Source: Karalla daura (Eukaryota > Chordata > Actinopteri > Chaetodontiformes > Leiognathidae). From it: a stretch of DNA of 64,000 bases. Below the pieces are notes generated by a model, which saw only the letters and a list, made by a program, of their open reading frames with translations, ran no database searches and was not told the origin of the DNA. A program made the translations under genes and the position numbers. Positions 11,397 through 21,269 of this stretch are shown one piece after another (the stretch's first letter is position 1; the number at the start of each line of letters is the position of its first letter). Location: the NCBI GenBank assembly GCA_029224185.1, contig CM055210.1, forward strand, positions 10,612,021 to 10,676,020. The letters run 5' to 3'.

Positions 11397-13560
11397 TGAG
11401 AGCGACACAGTCGCCTGACACAGTGAGCAATAATGGGTGGATTGATATCCACAATTAAATATTGATTGAAGGAATATCACTCTTCTTTGCAACAGGATTT
11501 AGAGTCCTCATCTATATCAAACATATAAGCATTAACTGCTCTTAATCATCAGGGCAAAGTGTGATTCCTTTGTCTGCATTAGGCTAAACATCCAGATAAG
11601 TGGAGCCGAGGCAGATAGCACCACTACCTCTCCGGGTTATTAATTACAGAGCGAGAGATACTGAGCGCCGACCAGAAAAGTATCCGCGACCACAGTCAGA
11701 GACAAACAGGAGAGTCAGGTAATTTCAGGAACTGACACAACAAATGTATTATCCGGGCCTTATCTTAGCGGGGGTAAAACTGTATTCGGAGCACTCGCTC
11801 TGTAGATAGAGGAGGCTTAAATTGGTGCACGGGTCCACTGTGCTCCAATAGGAAACCACACAGACACGGCACAGAGTGAATCTGATGAGGTTCTGAGAGA
11901 GAACATGGAGGTTAGTCACGCTGATCACTCTCCCAGGAGACAATTATTTCAAAGCATAGTGGTGTATGAAGCACAGATACAAAGAGGGCATTACTTGTTC
12001 TTAAAAGACCTCCTCTGTCTTGACCTAATGGCTTTGGTATGGATGTGGAGCTCGGTGCTATGAGTTCCATGTCGTAATTGCGGGCACACAGTTAACACAC
12101 TCCTACAAATCTCAAAGTTTTGCTGGCATGCATTATGCATTTCCCCGCATTCATACTTTAAGAAACAAATGCATTCCAGACACCATCTTCAGTTTGGTAT
12201 GAGTCGAGAATAACACCGGTAGCTCTCAGAAGAATAGTAATTAGGGCGTACACCTCGCGAATCGACATGCCGATATAATTTAATAAGGGGCGAATTCAGC
12301 TGAGGGATCCGTCTGCTTTCTTGTGTGAGCGCTGCATACATTTTGCACATTCACACTTCAAAGTGGAAAGTTGACTTCCAGAATCACACGAGAAAATTCT
12401 GAATTCTCGCACAGAGTCGGCTGATCGGAGAAGAGGAGCTGCACGTTGCAGATTGTTACTTTTATCAAGCCTGCTTTGGAGACTGAGGCATTTTTGACAT
12501 TCGCGTTCCATAAACAACAGTTGGGGGTAAAAAATAGCATTTTTCCCTGTGTATCACTGAGGCTGATTCTCGCATAAAGAAAACGTGTCTTTAGTTGTCA
12601 AGCTGCTATGAGAGCCTTCCAGAAGGGCTGCAGACAAATATACTTCACAATGGGGATGGGGGTCTGCAACAGGCTTTCACGCACCTTTTTCTCTGCCTTT
12701 TTCTCCCTGTCGTAAACTCTGAGCCTCAACAATTCGGACCATTTTGTCCCACCTGTAAAATCTCCCTCCCAGCTGCAGAGGCTTCACTCTGTGGCCAGAG
12801 TGAGAGAGGGCATACGGCGTGCAACAATGTGGCGTCTCCAAATCACCAACGGGCAAACAGACGGATGGCATGCATCATTACTGTGAGTTAATGGAGCAGT
12901 AGTTAAGATTCTGCATGTATGCAGGCTCATGGACTCCATGTCCAAATTGTTTCAGGCCTCACATCCGGCATGGTAACCATGTGTGCGAATAAATCACGTC
13001 ACCGTCAATAAAATGTCCTTTCACTTATAAAAGCACAGAGACTTTTTGGGGTTTTTTTTTTGCTGTTGAAGGGGAACAGCAGAGGGCAAAATGAAGACTC
13101 TTAGCGAAGCAGGACGTCCAGAAAACATCAAGACTTGGATAATCTTGGAAAAGGCCACCAGCTGTTCCCGTTTGTCTTTAACAATGCATCAGCCTGATGG
13201 CAATTTCCACTCCATCACGGAGCTCGATTTCCAAAATGTGCTGCCAGACTATTTGATATTTATCGCGGAATTGGCAAGTGCTGTTAGCTTCTGTTCTGAA
13301 ACACACCAGCAGCCAAGACCCTGCATTACTCATGCACCCACAGTATGGTAGACTTTGACCCATTCATTTTGCCTCATGACTAATCACGCTGCCATCCTTT
13401 ATGTGGCCACGGGGATGTTTACAATTGATTTTTTAATCATGTAGAAACCCGAAAGTTCAAATAATGCTTTGCAAACTTTGCCTCGTATTAGTTGCTGTAT
13501 TAATATTAGAAGCAAGAAAATAGCACCCATTTGAAATATTAGGTTTGGTGAGCTCTCCTT
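11397..13560. other. unique sequence, no gene seen
   Basis: No gene recognised. CpG-containing between about 11600 and 12550, including GAGCGCCGACCAG and CTCGCGAATCGACATGCCG. No repeat family seen. Confidence 0.45.
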
Positions 13561-13564
13561 TCAT

Positions 13565-13990
13565 GTGGATTTCCATCAATCCATTATCTTACGCGCTTTG
13601 TACCCAATGGTGTTGCGGTGGTCCGCTGTCGCCAATCTCCAACCCTAACCCTAACCCTAACCCTCACATCTGGAATAATTTAGCTTTACTTTGGTTAAAC
13701 GTCCTTTTATTGTTCATTTCTCTTTTTTCATATAAAAAATATCGAATTTCTGTGTTGTGACATTTGGATAGAAGTTTTGTTTCACATGTTTTATGTATCT
13801 AAATGAATGAAAAATACTTGACAAACAAACAAACACATTTTGATAATCCCTGGACAGGTTTCAAACTGCGGGAGGAAACTGGAGTATCCATGAGAGACCC
13901 ACATGGGTAAATATGCACACTCCACATGGAAAGACTCTCGGTCCGGGATCCTTCTTGCTGTGAAGAAACAACCACCATGTAGCACCACCA
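13565..13990 (-). repeat. teleost SINE-like repeat, disrupted minus-strand copy
   Basis: Read on the minus strand, 13840-13985 contains the core of the family: on the plus strand AAACTGCGGGAGGAAACTGGAGTATCC, ACCCACATGGGTAAATATGCACACTCCACATGGAAAGACTC and GGATCCTTCTTGCTGTGA. The tail, CCATCAATCCATTATCTTACGCGCTTTGTACCC at about 13573-13605, lies to the left. Between them sits a telomere-like repeat and AT-rich DNA, so the copy looks rearranged or inserted into. Confidence 0.7.
13641..13664 (-). repeat. short interstitial telomere-like repeat, (AACCCT)4
   Basis: Four perfect AACCCT units, equivalent to TTAGGG on the minus strand. It sits inside the broken SINE-like copy. Four units are too few to indicate a chromosome fusion point; slippage or break repair is more likely. 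Confidence 0.95.
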
Positions 13991-14180
13991 TTTTTGGAAA
14001 CTGGCGATTACACAAAAAAAACTGTTGTCAAGCCAGCTGATTCCTTCAACCAATAGACAATTTTAGCACATGAGGGATGAATTTGTTTGGGAGTCTCATT
14101 CAGCAGATGACCTAAAGTTTCCTTTTCCGCTGTCTGTCACACTTTTACCCATCATCCATGAGTCAAATCCAAAGCTCTGC

Positions 14181-14183
<3 letters not shown>

Positions 14184-14217
<34 letters not shown>
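14184..14217 (+). repeat. (CT)n microsatellite
   Basis: An uninterrupted run of about 17 CT units. The flanks are unique. Confidence 0.97.
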
Positions 14218-14219
<2 letters not shown>

Positions 14220-14436
14220 CTGTCTTGTCATTTAATCGATGCAGATTTACACAGTCTTCCAGCCGGCAGACGACAAATGATTAGCAATCATTTTGTTTAG
14301 GTTGCTGCCGAGGGAAATCCAGCTCTCAGGGTTAATGTCCTGTGTGACACGAGGCGAAGGAGTGGAGGAGGGATCTCCCTGCCTATCTGCTGATCAGCAC
14401 TTTGTGGTATCCCTTCCTCTGGTGATTGATATTAAG
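14220..14436. other. unique sequence, no gene seen
   Basis: No recognisable gene. Contains CAGCCGGCAGACGACAAATGATTAGCAATC, enhancer-like in texture but not supportable by itself. Confidence 0.4.
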
Positions 14437-14600
14437 TAAAGGTGCTGCCGATGCGGGAGGTTCGCCGTAATTGAAGGCAAATTATTTTGCGGAGAAAGTT
14501 ACTCTCTTCCCCGATGCATATCAATGAGCCGGCTGACAGCTCCACCTAATCAATCAGTGCCGCCAGCCAGATCGCTCAGGTTCGTCTTGTCAGGTTTTTG
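14437..14600. promoter_or_regulatory. enhancer-like stretch (candidate conserved noncoding element)
   Basis: Contains GCCGTAATTGAAGGCAAATTATTTTGCGG at 14464-14492, GATGCATATCAATGAGCC at 14512-14530, a MEIS/TALE-type CTGACAG at 14533-14539, and CCACCTAATCAATCAG after it. Dense TALE/homeodomain-type cores in a CpG-retaining setting suggest developmental regulation. This is inference only. Confidence 0.25.
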
Positions 14601-15225
14601 GCTATCAAAGCTGGAGTTCTCAACTTGCCCGATGCGCCCATTTCTTGTCCAGAGAAAGCGCAAAGCGGGGCACTGCCAGGGCCAATTTTATCCCGAAGCT
14701 TTTGCTTTTTCACCTTAACTATGTAGGTGAAATTAACAAACTATCTAGAGCACGTCAGGCCTACTGGACAATCAATGAGATGAAATCAAGAAAAGGTCAA
14801 AGCAAAGTGAGTAAGGAGTTTTGAGGTCAATGTTTCCTCCTGATGGCAGAGATCCCCCCACCCCCACCCCAGCTGCTGTAATTGGTGGTAAACTGGACCC
14901 CACAACAATCATCTCCTCAGCCAATCAGTGGGGTAGTTGCAGTTAATGCTGTTCCAGCTGATCTAAATCTGAACAACTTTCTCTACACTTTAACAAGTGT
15001 ATTTGTCATCACCGGGAGGCGATGTGAAGGTCCTAGAAAACTTTCATAGTTAAATTATCATTTTTGTAAAACGCTTTCCATTGTATTTAGGACAAATTGT
15101 TTGATGGCAACAACCGAATAATGTCTATTGTGCTTGTGTTTCTGGGACGGGAAACCTTGCCAATCACAAAGTAATTCATGTTTTGGCTGCAGTTGCTTTA
15201 CCAGAATCTGGCTCTGCTCTACTCT
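14601..15225. other. unique sequence, no gene seen
   Basis: No gene or repeat recognised. A C-rich run CCCCCCACCCCCACCCC is near 14855-14871. Confidence 0.45.
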
Positions 15226-15250
15226 AAAAAAAAAAAAAAAAAAAAAAAAA
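15226..15250 (+). repeat. poly(A) run, 25 bases
   Basis: An uninterrupted A25 after CTCTGCTCTACTCT. It could be the tail of a decayed retroposed copy, but I see no recognisable element body upstream. Confidence 0.9.
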
Positions 15251-17560
15251 GAAAACTGTGTGAGACAAGAAGGGGAAAAAGTCAATAATTATAATGAAAA
15301 GCCCCTGAGAAATCTTGCAGACCATTAATAATGGGTATAATTTCCCCACTGGCCACTCTATTGCATGATGCTTGAAATATTATTTTCCCATGTTGATTGA
15401 AAAGAAACAGCAGCCCATAAAGAATGAAAACAAATGGTTTTTAAGGATGGGAAGAAGCAATACTTTGAAGCTGAGCAGAATTGTTCTTACACAACTCAGT
15501 TTCAAACAGATGACACAGTATTTCCGGGGCTTTAATTTCCAAAACTATTCCTGAACTGTGTCTACAGTATGTGTGACTCATAGCTGCTTGTAGATCCGGT
15601 TACGTTCCAAGACGCATAAATGCAATTAAAAACAGTGTGCTGTCAGCTCCCTGTTCTCAGACAGAGCTTTGCACATGAACACTATAACAGTAATAGGCTT
15701 TTGTAATAAACAACCGGGACCAAAACATGAAGAAAGAAAACAAAAACAAAAAAAACAAGGGAATGGGGAACTTTCACAAAGGTTAGTTTAAGATCTTTCC
15801 CACACTTTATAAAAGCGAGCACGCCTTCTCCTACAGATTTTACATTAACACAGGAAATGAAAAGCAGGTATGTCAGCAAGAAAGGGACCAAATCCTTAGA
15901 GCCCAGGTGGGAGAGGAGGGGGCAGATGCTAAGAAAAGAGATGGCGGTGGAAACTGTTAATGAATGGCTATTGGAAACTCTGGGCGGACGCTGCGTTGAA
16001 ATGCTTACTCGCCTGTGATTAATGACTACTAGGCTGCCGTAATAGGTACCACTGGGACCTCAGACACTGGCACCTTTTTATAGAATAGCCCCAAAAGAAA
16101 AAAAAAAGATGAAGTCCCCATTACAGTGCTTCTTCAAGGGAAAAAAAAGGTCTCGATGTGGCCCTGGGAGCTACAGTCATATCATAATGTAGCTTTTCTC
16201 CACACAGCAAAAGTGTTTTGTCAAATCAACGGAGAAAATTAATCACATGAAGCACCTGAGTTTCCCATTGCTCAGCAACAGCAATTTGCTGCTCGTGGTG
16301 TTGGGTGTGCGAGTTGCTGGATTTATTAATGAAGCGGTGATGATGACGGGACGGAGCAGATGATTCGATTCGGAGCAGAGGAGCGGGATAAGGTAAATAC
16401 GGCGGGGTGTGTGTGGACGTTTCACAGATTCACGCGCTGATTTGGAATCCAACACTTGTCTATATGTGTATGACCGCAATGCATGCTGTGGCCACTAAAT
16501 TATTCATATCTCTTTTGTTCTACACATTACCCAATCCTCAGAGTAGGAAGCAGAGTGCATCTCGGGGTCCTGTTACAATCCATTTGACTTTAAAACAACT
16601 TTGACTCTGCCTCTGCCTTCGCATCATACACTGTTCGGGACAGACAGTAACATTATATCCGGGGCTGCTCAAAACCAAATAAACATTCGTCTTTGCTCAC
16701 CGAATGCGCTTTTGCGAAATGCATAAATTCACAAAATTAATCTTCCCGGCTTCCACGTGCAGTCAGGCACAGCAATTCAGAAATGAATTAATCACTTCAA
16801 CCCAATTGCCTTGTTTGCATTTTTCAAGGTTATTTTGAACTGATTACACGTAAGCAAGGTTGGTTACGGAGAGAAAATGTGTTATTAACAACAAATAAAC
16901 ACAAGCTGTTTTGTTTTTGTTTGAGTGCTAGAACCGAGCCGTTTTATGGTGAATTATTGAGTTTGAGATACGGTCAGAAAAATATTCCAATTTAGTTTCA
17001 ATTTGTCTCATCTCCACGGTGCAGGTAACTGCTTGTAAATGTTGTTTCGTCTATCTGCGTGGTGATTCATTTTTGAAATAACACTGACTGTCGACAAATT
17101 CCAGTTTTATCAGTGGAAGTCATTTCCGCCGAGGCGTCAAGTAGGGACATTCTTACAGTTAAGTCTGGGAAATAACATTCTGCAACACAATTTGCGAGCT
17201 ATGAACACAAGTTCTGTGTATTTTGATTACTGATCATTGCAAAATATGAGAAACTTGGAAAAAAGTTTTTTTTTTTTTTTACAGAATAATGATCATTAGC
17301 TACCTTGGATTTCCAGGAAGAGACAGAAATTAAATCCAAAGTGCATTTGCTGTATTTTTCGCTAATGCACACAAAAAGACACACATTTTTAGATTGCAAA
17401 TGACAATAAAACCGATCCTCATTGGATTTTGTAAAGAAAGACCATTGACAATACGCCGTGCTTTTGGCTGTTATGAAATGTTAACATCTGCCTTTGATGG
17501 ATGTTTGAACTGATACACAAATATAACCAAAAGGCTCAAACTCCTTCACGCACGTCATTT
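15251..17560. other. unique sequence, no gene seen
   Basis: No gene recognised. AT-rich, with A-rich patches near 15740 and 16100 and a T15 run at 17266-17280. A possible splice-donor-like GGATAAGGTAAATAC occurs near 16387 after a short CpG-containing stretch (16335-16400), without a supportable exon. Confidence 0.45.
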
Positions 17561-18310
17561 TCTTTCTTTAGGCGATAAGACGACATTCTCCGCACATAAT
17601 CGGAGTCACCCGGCTACATCCTCTCTTTCCCCAGTTTACTCTATACGACATAATCCCTCTTTGTTCGCTTTCCACACAGAAAGCCGACCGGTTCACAGGG
17701 GCCGCTTTGAAAACGTCTCTTTTCACGGGGGTCTGTACAGGAGGAGGACATAAAAAGATTTAGATCCGAGATTAATTGAAGATGGACCTTTACAAGAAAT
17801 GAGAGAAGGACAGTGCGATTGTCCCAAACCATAGCCAGATAATAGTGTCTTGGCTGCAGGGATCCCTCCGGAGGTGTCTCTAAGCCTCAAACAATGGAAG
17901 AAAAATAACCTTGCGGTAGCCCATGCTGACACTCGGCCCACCCAGTGCAGATTGGTACCATTGTGCCACGCGGGCAATCTTAATTAGTTTTGACGTCACT
18001 GCCCTGCTGATTGTATTGATCCGGGCTTGAAGTTTATCTCCAGAGATCACAATTTGTGAAGGGAAACTTGCAGTTTGAGATTTTCCAACCATGACCAATC
18101 AATGCTTTCTGGGAATTCCTCCTTCTGGGTAAATGCTGGGTGTAACCCATTCGTGTCACCAGTCGCCTATGACAAAAATCGCCCGAGTGACTAAAACGCA
18201 GCTCTCCAATCATGCCCCAAAGTCGTTGTATGAAATCTTAATGAGGTGCTTCATCTGACAGCATTTAATATGTAAAACCTGCGTGCGAAATGAAGGGTAT
18301 GAAATTCAAT
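17561..18310. promoter_or_regulatory. enhancer-like block with palindromic CRE and homeodomain site
   Basis: The sharpest part is 17950-18020. ATTGGTACC is followed by GCCACGCGGGCAATC, a homeodomain core TAATTAG at 17981-17987, and a perfect palindromic CRE TGACGTCA at 17991-17998. CTGATTGTATTGATCC comes next, and a CCAAT at 18098-18102 lies further right. CRE sites bind CREB/ATF factors and TAATTAG binds Antp-class homeodomain proteins (established knowledge). Their 3-bp spacing suggests a composite regulatory site; conservation is unknown. Confidence 0.33.
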
Positions 18311-18613
18311 TTGACCCTGTCTGGCTTCCCTCTTCCTTTCAACAACCGGATCACAAAATTTCTATCTTGTTTCATGTTCATTTCAGGTATCTTCGTCCAC
18401 GGTCTGATATTTCAAGGTGGTTGTGAAAAGGAGTCAAGGCTGTAAGTCAAGCTGCCGTGTGCCGCCACACCTGCGTTATTCCATCTTCACAGGCCCTACC
18501 GGCTGCAGCGAAGCCATCTCTCACTGCTCTAAGGTCCTGTCATACATTCTTTATGATGGCCCGGTAACCAGACACAGGATTGGTCAGGAATTCAGCTCGG
18601 AGGGGAAAAGGAC
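18311..18613. other. unique sequence, no gene seen
   Basis: No gene or repeat recognised. Confidence 0.4.
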
Positions 18614-18631
18614 GGGGAGGGAGGGGAGGGG
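18614..18631 (+). other. strong G-quadruplex motif
   Basis: GGGG-A-GGG-A-GGGG-A-GGGG: four G-tracts joined by single-base loops, the arrangement that gives the most stable parallel quadruplexes. It is visible directly in the sequence. Confidence 0.8.
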
Positions 18632-19675
18632 AGACAAATGCAATGCTGTCAATATATCACGGGAGACAGGGACAGATTTGATGATCAAGGCCTGACTGAG
18701 ACAGGTTTAAGCAGCAGCATCAGCAACCTGTTTGTGTCTGCCGTGATCCTGACGGATAAGCAATCTGCCTGCAACATCACCTCAGCCCTGACAGAATGTG
18801 ATTCAGCCCCAACTAGACATGAAAAGATGGCTCTCTCACAGTGGATTGGGAACAAGCAGAAATCAATTCAAAAGGCTGGGGCAAAGGGGTCTCTATTTGC
18901 TACGAAAAACCAGTTAACTCAAATGGGCTTTGTCTGTATATTAAAACATCATCATGTGGAAAATCATTTATAAAACAGATCATAAAATACCAGAAAAATA
19001 CCAGGAAGGTCTCTGTGGAAATGGAGGGGGGCATTGTCGTGTGAACCCTAACCCCCAACCCTCTGTAACAGCCACACGAGTTAGTCCAACAAGCCGTCTC
19101 TTCCTCTTAGCATCTAACCACAGAAGGCATCCATAGCAGCTGCAGCCTGGCTAATGGCAGCTGTATGCTAATGTCCTCCTCTGAGTCAGCAAACGCAGCC
19201 AAGTTCATGGCCGCTCGCCACAGCTCGCAATCTCCTGTGTGAGCCCCGGCTCTCTAACAAGTCAGGGAAGAATCGTCGTGGAGGCAGATAGCCGAGCCCC
19301 GAGTAGGATTTCGCTTTGTTTGAAAGAATTTCTGCAGACGTGTGCTAGCGGGCTGGAAAGTGACAGGGAGGATCACCCAACTGCAAGACCTGGAAAGTGC
19401 TGCTCAGTGTCTAATTTGTAAAGATACATTACATAACTCTCTTGGCCTCATTCGAGTGAGAGCGGCTGAGAGGAAATCACAAAGTGATACAGTGATAAAC
19501 ACGTCCGTAACACCTTGAAACTAGCAAATTGTAACCAATTCAACGATGCAACACCTTCTTTATGAAAACAGTATTTTTGATGAGTTAAATTGATGATCGC
19601 ACCTCAAAGTAAATAGGAAATGAGCGAAATGAGGTGGTTTAGGTGTGACGCTGCTGTTGCATCACATGTATCTGC
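18632..19675. other. unique sequence, no gene seen
   Basis: No gene recognised. AACCCTAACCCCCAACCCT at 19044-19062 is a degenerate telomere-like stretch. Plus-strand frames at 18638-18973 and 18841-19044 overlap each other and have no domain. Confidence 0.45.
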
Positions 19676-20070
19676 GGATTTTTTCATTGATTGGGTGGCA
19701 ACGAACAGCACTGACGTGTGCCCTCCTACTGCTGATTGGTTGAAGTCGACCTGCGCTCGATGGTGACGGACAGATGGTTCGTCCAATCACCTGCCAAGAA
19801 GCTCTGGAAAGCTGCTGTCCCCGCTCCTGAACGATCTTCGCGGGTGACTTCCCAGATGGTCGTGCGTAGCAAACCATCTGCCGTGTGAGGTGATTATGTA
19901 GCGGGAGTCGTCGAGCCACGAACCGCACCTGTAGCTCAGTCAGAGCTCGGCCATCAAGTTAGGAGCCACTGGGTTTCGTCTACGAGGTGAAAACCGAACG
20001 TCCCACACAATTTTTTCGGAGTCACCCTCCTCATCTTTCGATATTGCCGGTTAATTGCGAAACGTGAGTA
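19676..20070 (+). promoter_or_regulatory. candidate promoter: three CCAAT boxes, CRE half-site, CpG-rich, splice donor
   Basis: CCAAT boxes (the NF-Y site) occur as ATTGG at 19690-19694 and 19735-19739 and as CCAAT at 19783-19787, spaced about 45 and 48 bp. A CRE-like TGACGTG is at 19712-19718, between the first two. CpG-rich sequence follows to about 20065 and ends in GCGAAAC|GTGAGTATAA, a good splice-donor consensus at 20064/20065. That would fit a TATA-less promoter with a noncoding first exon transcribed to the right. No ORF of note lies in the putative exon and no downstream exon is identified, so an enhancer is an alternative. Confidence 0.35.
19926..19989 (+). repeat. tRNA-like relic
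   Basis: CACCTGTAGCTCAGTCAGAGC resembles a tRNA 5' half. The A box TAGCTCAGTCAG is nearly consensus, and the D stem GCTC/GAGC is intact. The last bases, AGGTG at 19985-19989, pair with CACCT at 19926-19930 as an acceptor stem would. The T-arm region GGGTTTCGTCTAC departs from GGTTCGANTCC, and the anticodon stem does not fold well. It is therefore at most a decayed tRNA or SINE head. Confidence 0.22.
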
Positions 20071-20412
20071 TAATCATGTCAGAGACTCCGCTTGGCCGAG
20101 GCATTTTGTTCTCTTTACATCCGCTCTAGAGCAAATTCACCAACTGATGCATTTCTTGTTCAAACAGTGACAGCTGCTGAGATAATAAATTTAACATTAT
20201 TCATGGCCAAGCCCTAATTGCGCTCATTATGTTCACAGCAGAGGAAGAGATGGAGAGGCTCTCGCCTGAGGATGAAAGACTGTACCTGCATATACTGTAC
20301 CGCATGTACTTCATGATCAAGAGCCTCTTTTTCTATTACTCACTCACCCTCTTACTTCTTTCCCTCGCTTTGTCTCTGACAACCTCATGTCTAGACTCTC
20401 TCTTTAACACAT
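20071..20412. other. unique sequence, no gene seen
   Basis: No recognisable feature. Confidence 0.4.
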
Positions 20413-20434
20413 GCACACACACACACACACACAC
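20413..20434 (+). repeat. (CA)n microsatellite
   Basis: About 11 CA units. It is inversely matched by the (GT)n run about 110 bp to the right. Confidence 0.95.
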
Positions 20435-20545
20435 CTCATCATAGAATCCAGAGGTATGAAAGCGAGGTGAGACAACTTCAGCATGGTAAGCTCATTAATC
20501 AGCAGTCCACAAACAAAACTGATCCGAGTCCCATTGCAGGACTGA

Positions 20546-20591
20546 TGTGTGCGTGTGTGTGTCTGTGTGTGTGTGTGTGTATGTGTGTGTG
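20546..20591 (+). repeat. (GT)n microsatellite, interrupted
   Basis: About 20 GT units interrupted by GC, CT and AT. Continuing alternating sequence (GCATGTGCACACATGCACACATGCGCAC) follows to about 20629. Together with the upstream (CA)n it gives an inverted arrangement. Confidence 0.93.
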
Positions 20592-21039
20592 ACACGCATC
20601 TGCATGTGCACACATGCACACATGCGCACTGTGATATGTAAATGCAGACAGATGCTCTTGCATAACATTTGCAAGTCATTCCCTTAAAATTAATAACTAT
20701 CTGAGCACGGAGTTCTGCTTTAAAGCAGGTGCACTGGGCTCTGGTAGCGGGTTCTGTAGATAGTTTTGTAGTTGAGCGTTGAGAGAGGAAGGGGTGGGAA
20801 AGTAGTTCTTAATGGTCTCCAGAAGTCACACAGAAGGTGAATGAGAAAAGGACAGATCTTTTTTTATTCCAGCAGTTTCTATTAAAAACACAAGTGCCTG
20901 CCGGCTCCCTGGCATTTCTCCGCAGGCTTCGAGCCGTCGGGGAATCCAACCCTTGAGCTGCATGCCTGTGTTTGACAAGCAGGTGACACTGCGTCAATCA
21001 AGAGGTGGTGCAGAGAATGTCGTAAAAAAAAGAAGAAAA

Positions 21040-21265
21040 AAAACCCCACAAGATGGCACAGCTATTCCTCACCATCTCGGGTGGCGACCGAGCGAGGCAC
21101 ACAGTGAGTTGGGCTCGTTCGGAGTGCCCGTCGTGCTTTGAGGACGTTTCCCAGACAGCCCTGTGAAAATGGCGGCGGCTGATATGATTTAATGTTCATT
21201 TTCACGCCGGGTCGCGATCACAATGACTCTTTGTCCGCCGCTTTCTGATCCGTTAGATGGGAGAT
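21040..21265 (+). promoter_or_regulatory. CpG-rich promoter-like block with YY1-type motif
   Basis: About 20 CpGs in some 220 bp by my count, a local peak. A YY1-type motif AAAATGGCGGC is at 21166-21176. In this orientation YY1 sites commonly lie just downstream of transcription starts (established knowledge). Its ATG opens only a 7-codon frame ending in TAA. ACGCCGGGTCGCGATC follows at 21204-21219. It lies 1.1 kb right of the CCAAT-box cluster. No transcript can be demonstrated from sequence alone. Confidence 0.3.
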
Positions 21266-21269
21266 TGAT

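Noticed and set aside
11255..11492. Three overlapping minus-strand frames rich in Tyr-Leu-Ser-Ile
   Set aside because: Direct translation of the (AGAT)n microsatellite.
13520..13545. TAGCACCCATTTGAAATATTAGGTT as a miR-29-like sequence
   Set aside because: It has an inserted base and mismatches in the seed-proximal part relative to the known microRNA, and no flanking hairpin.
19044..19062. AACCCTAACCCCCAACCCT as a telomeric array
   Set aside because: Only two or three degenerate units, no array.
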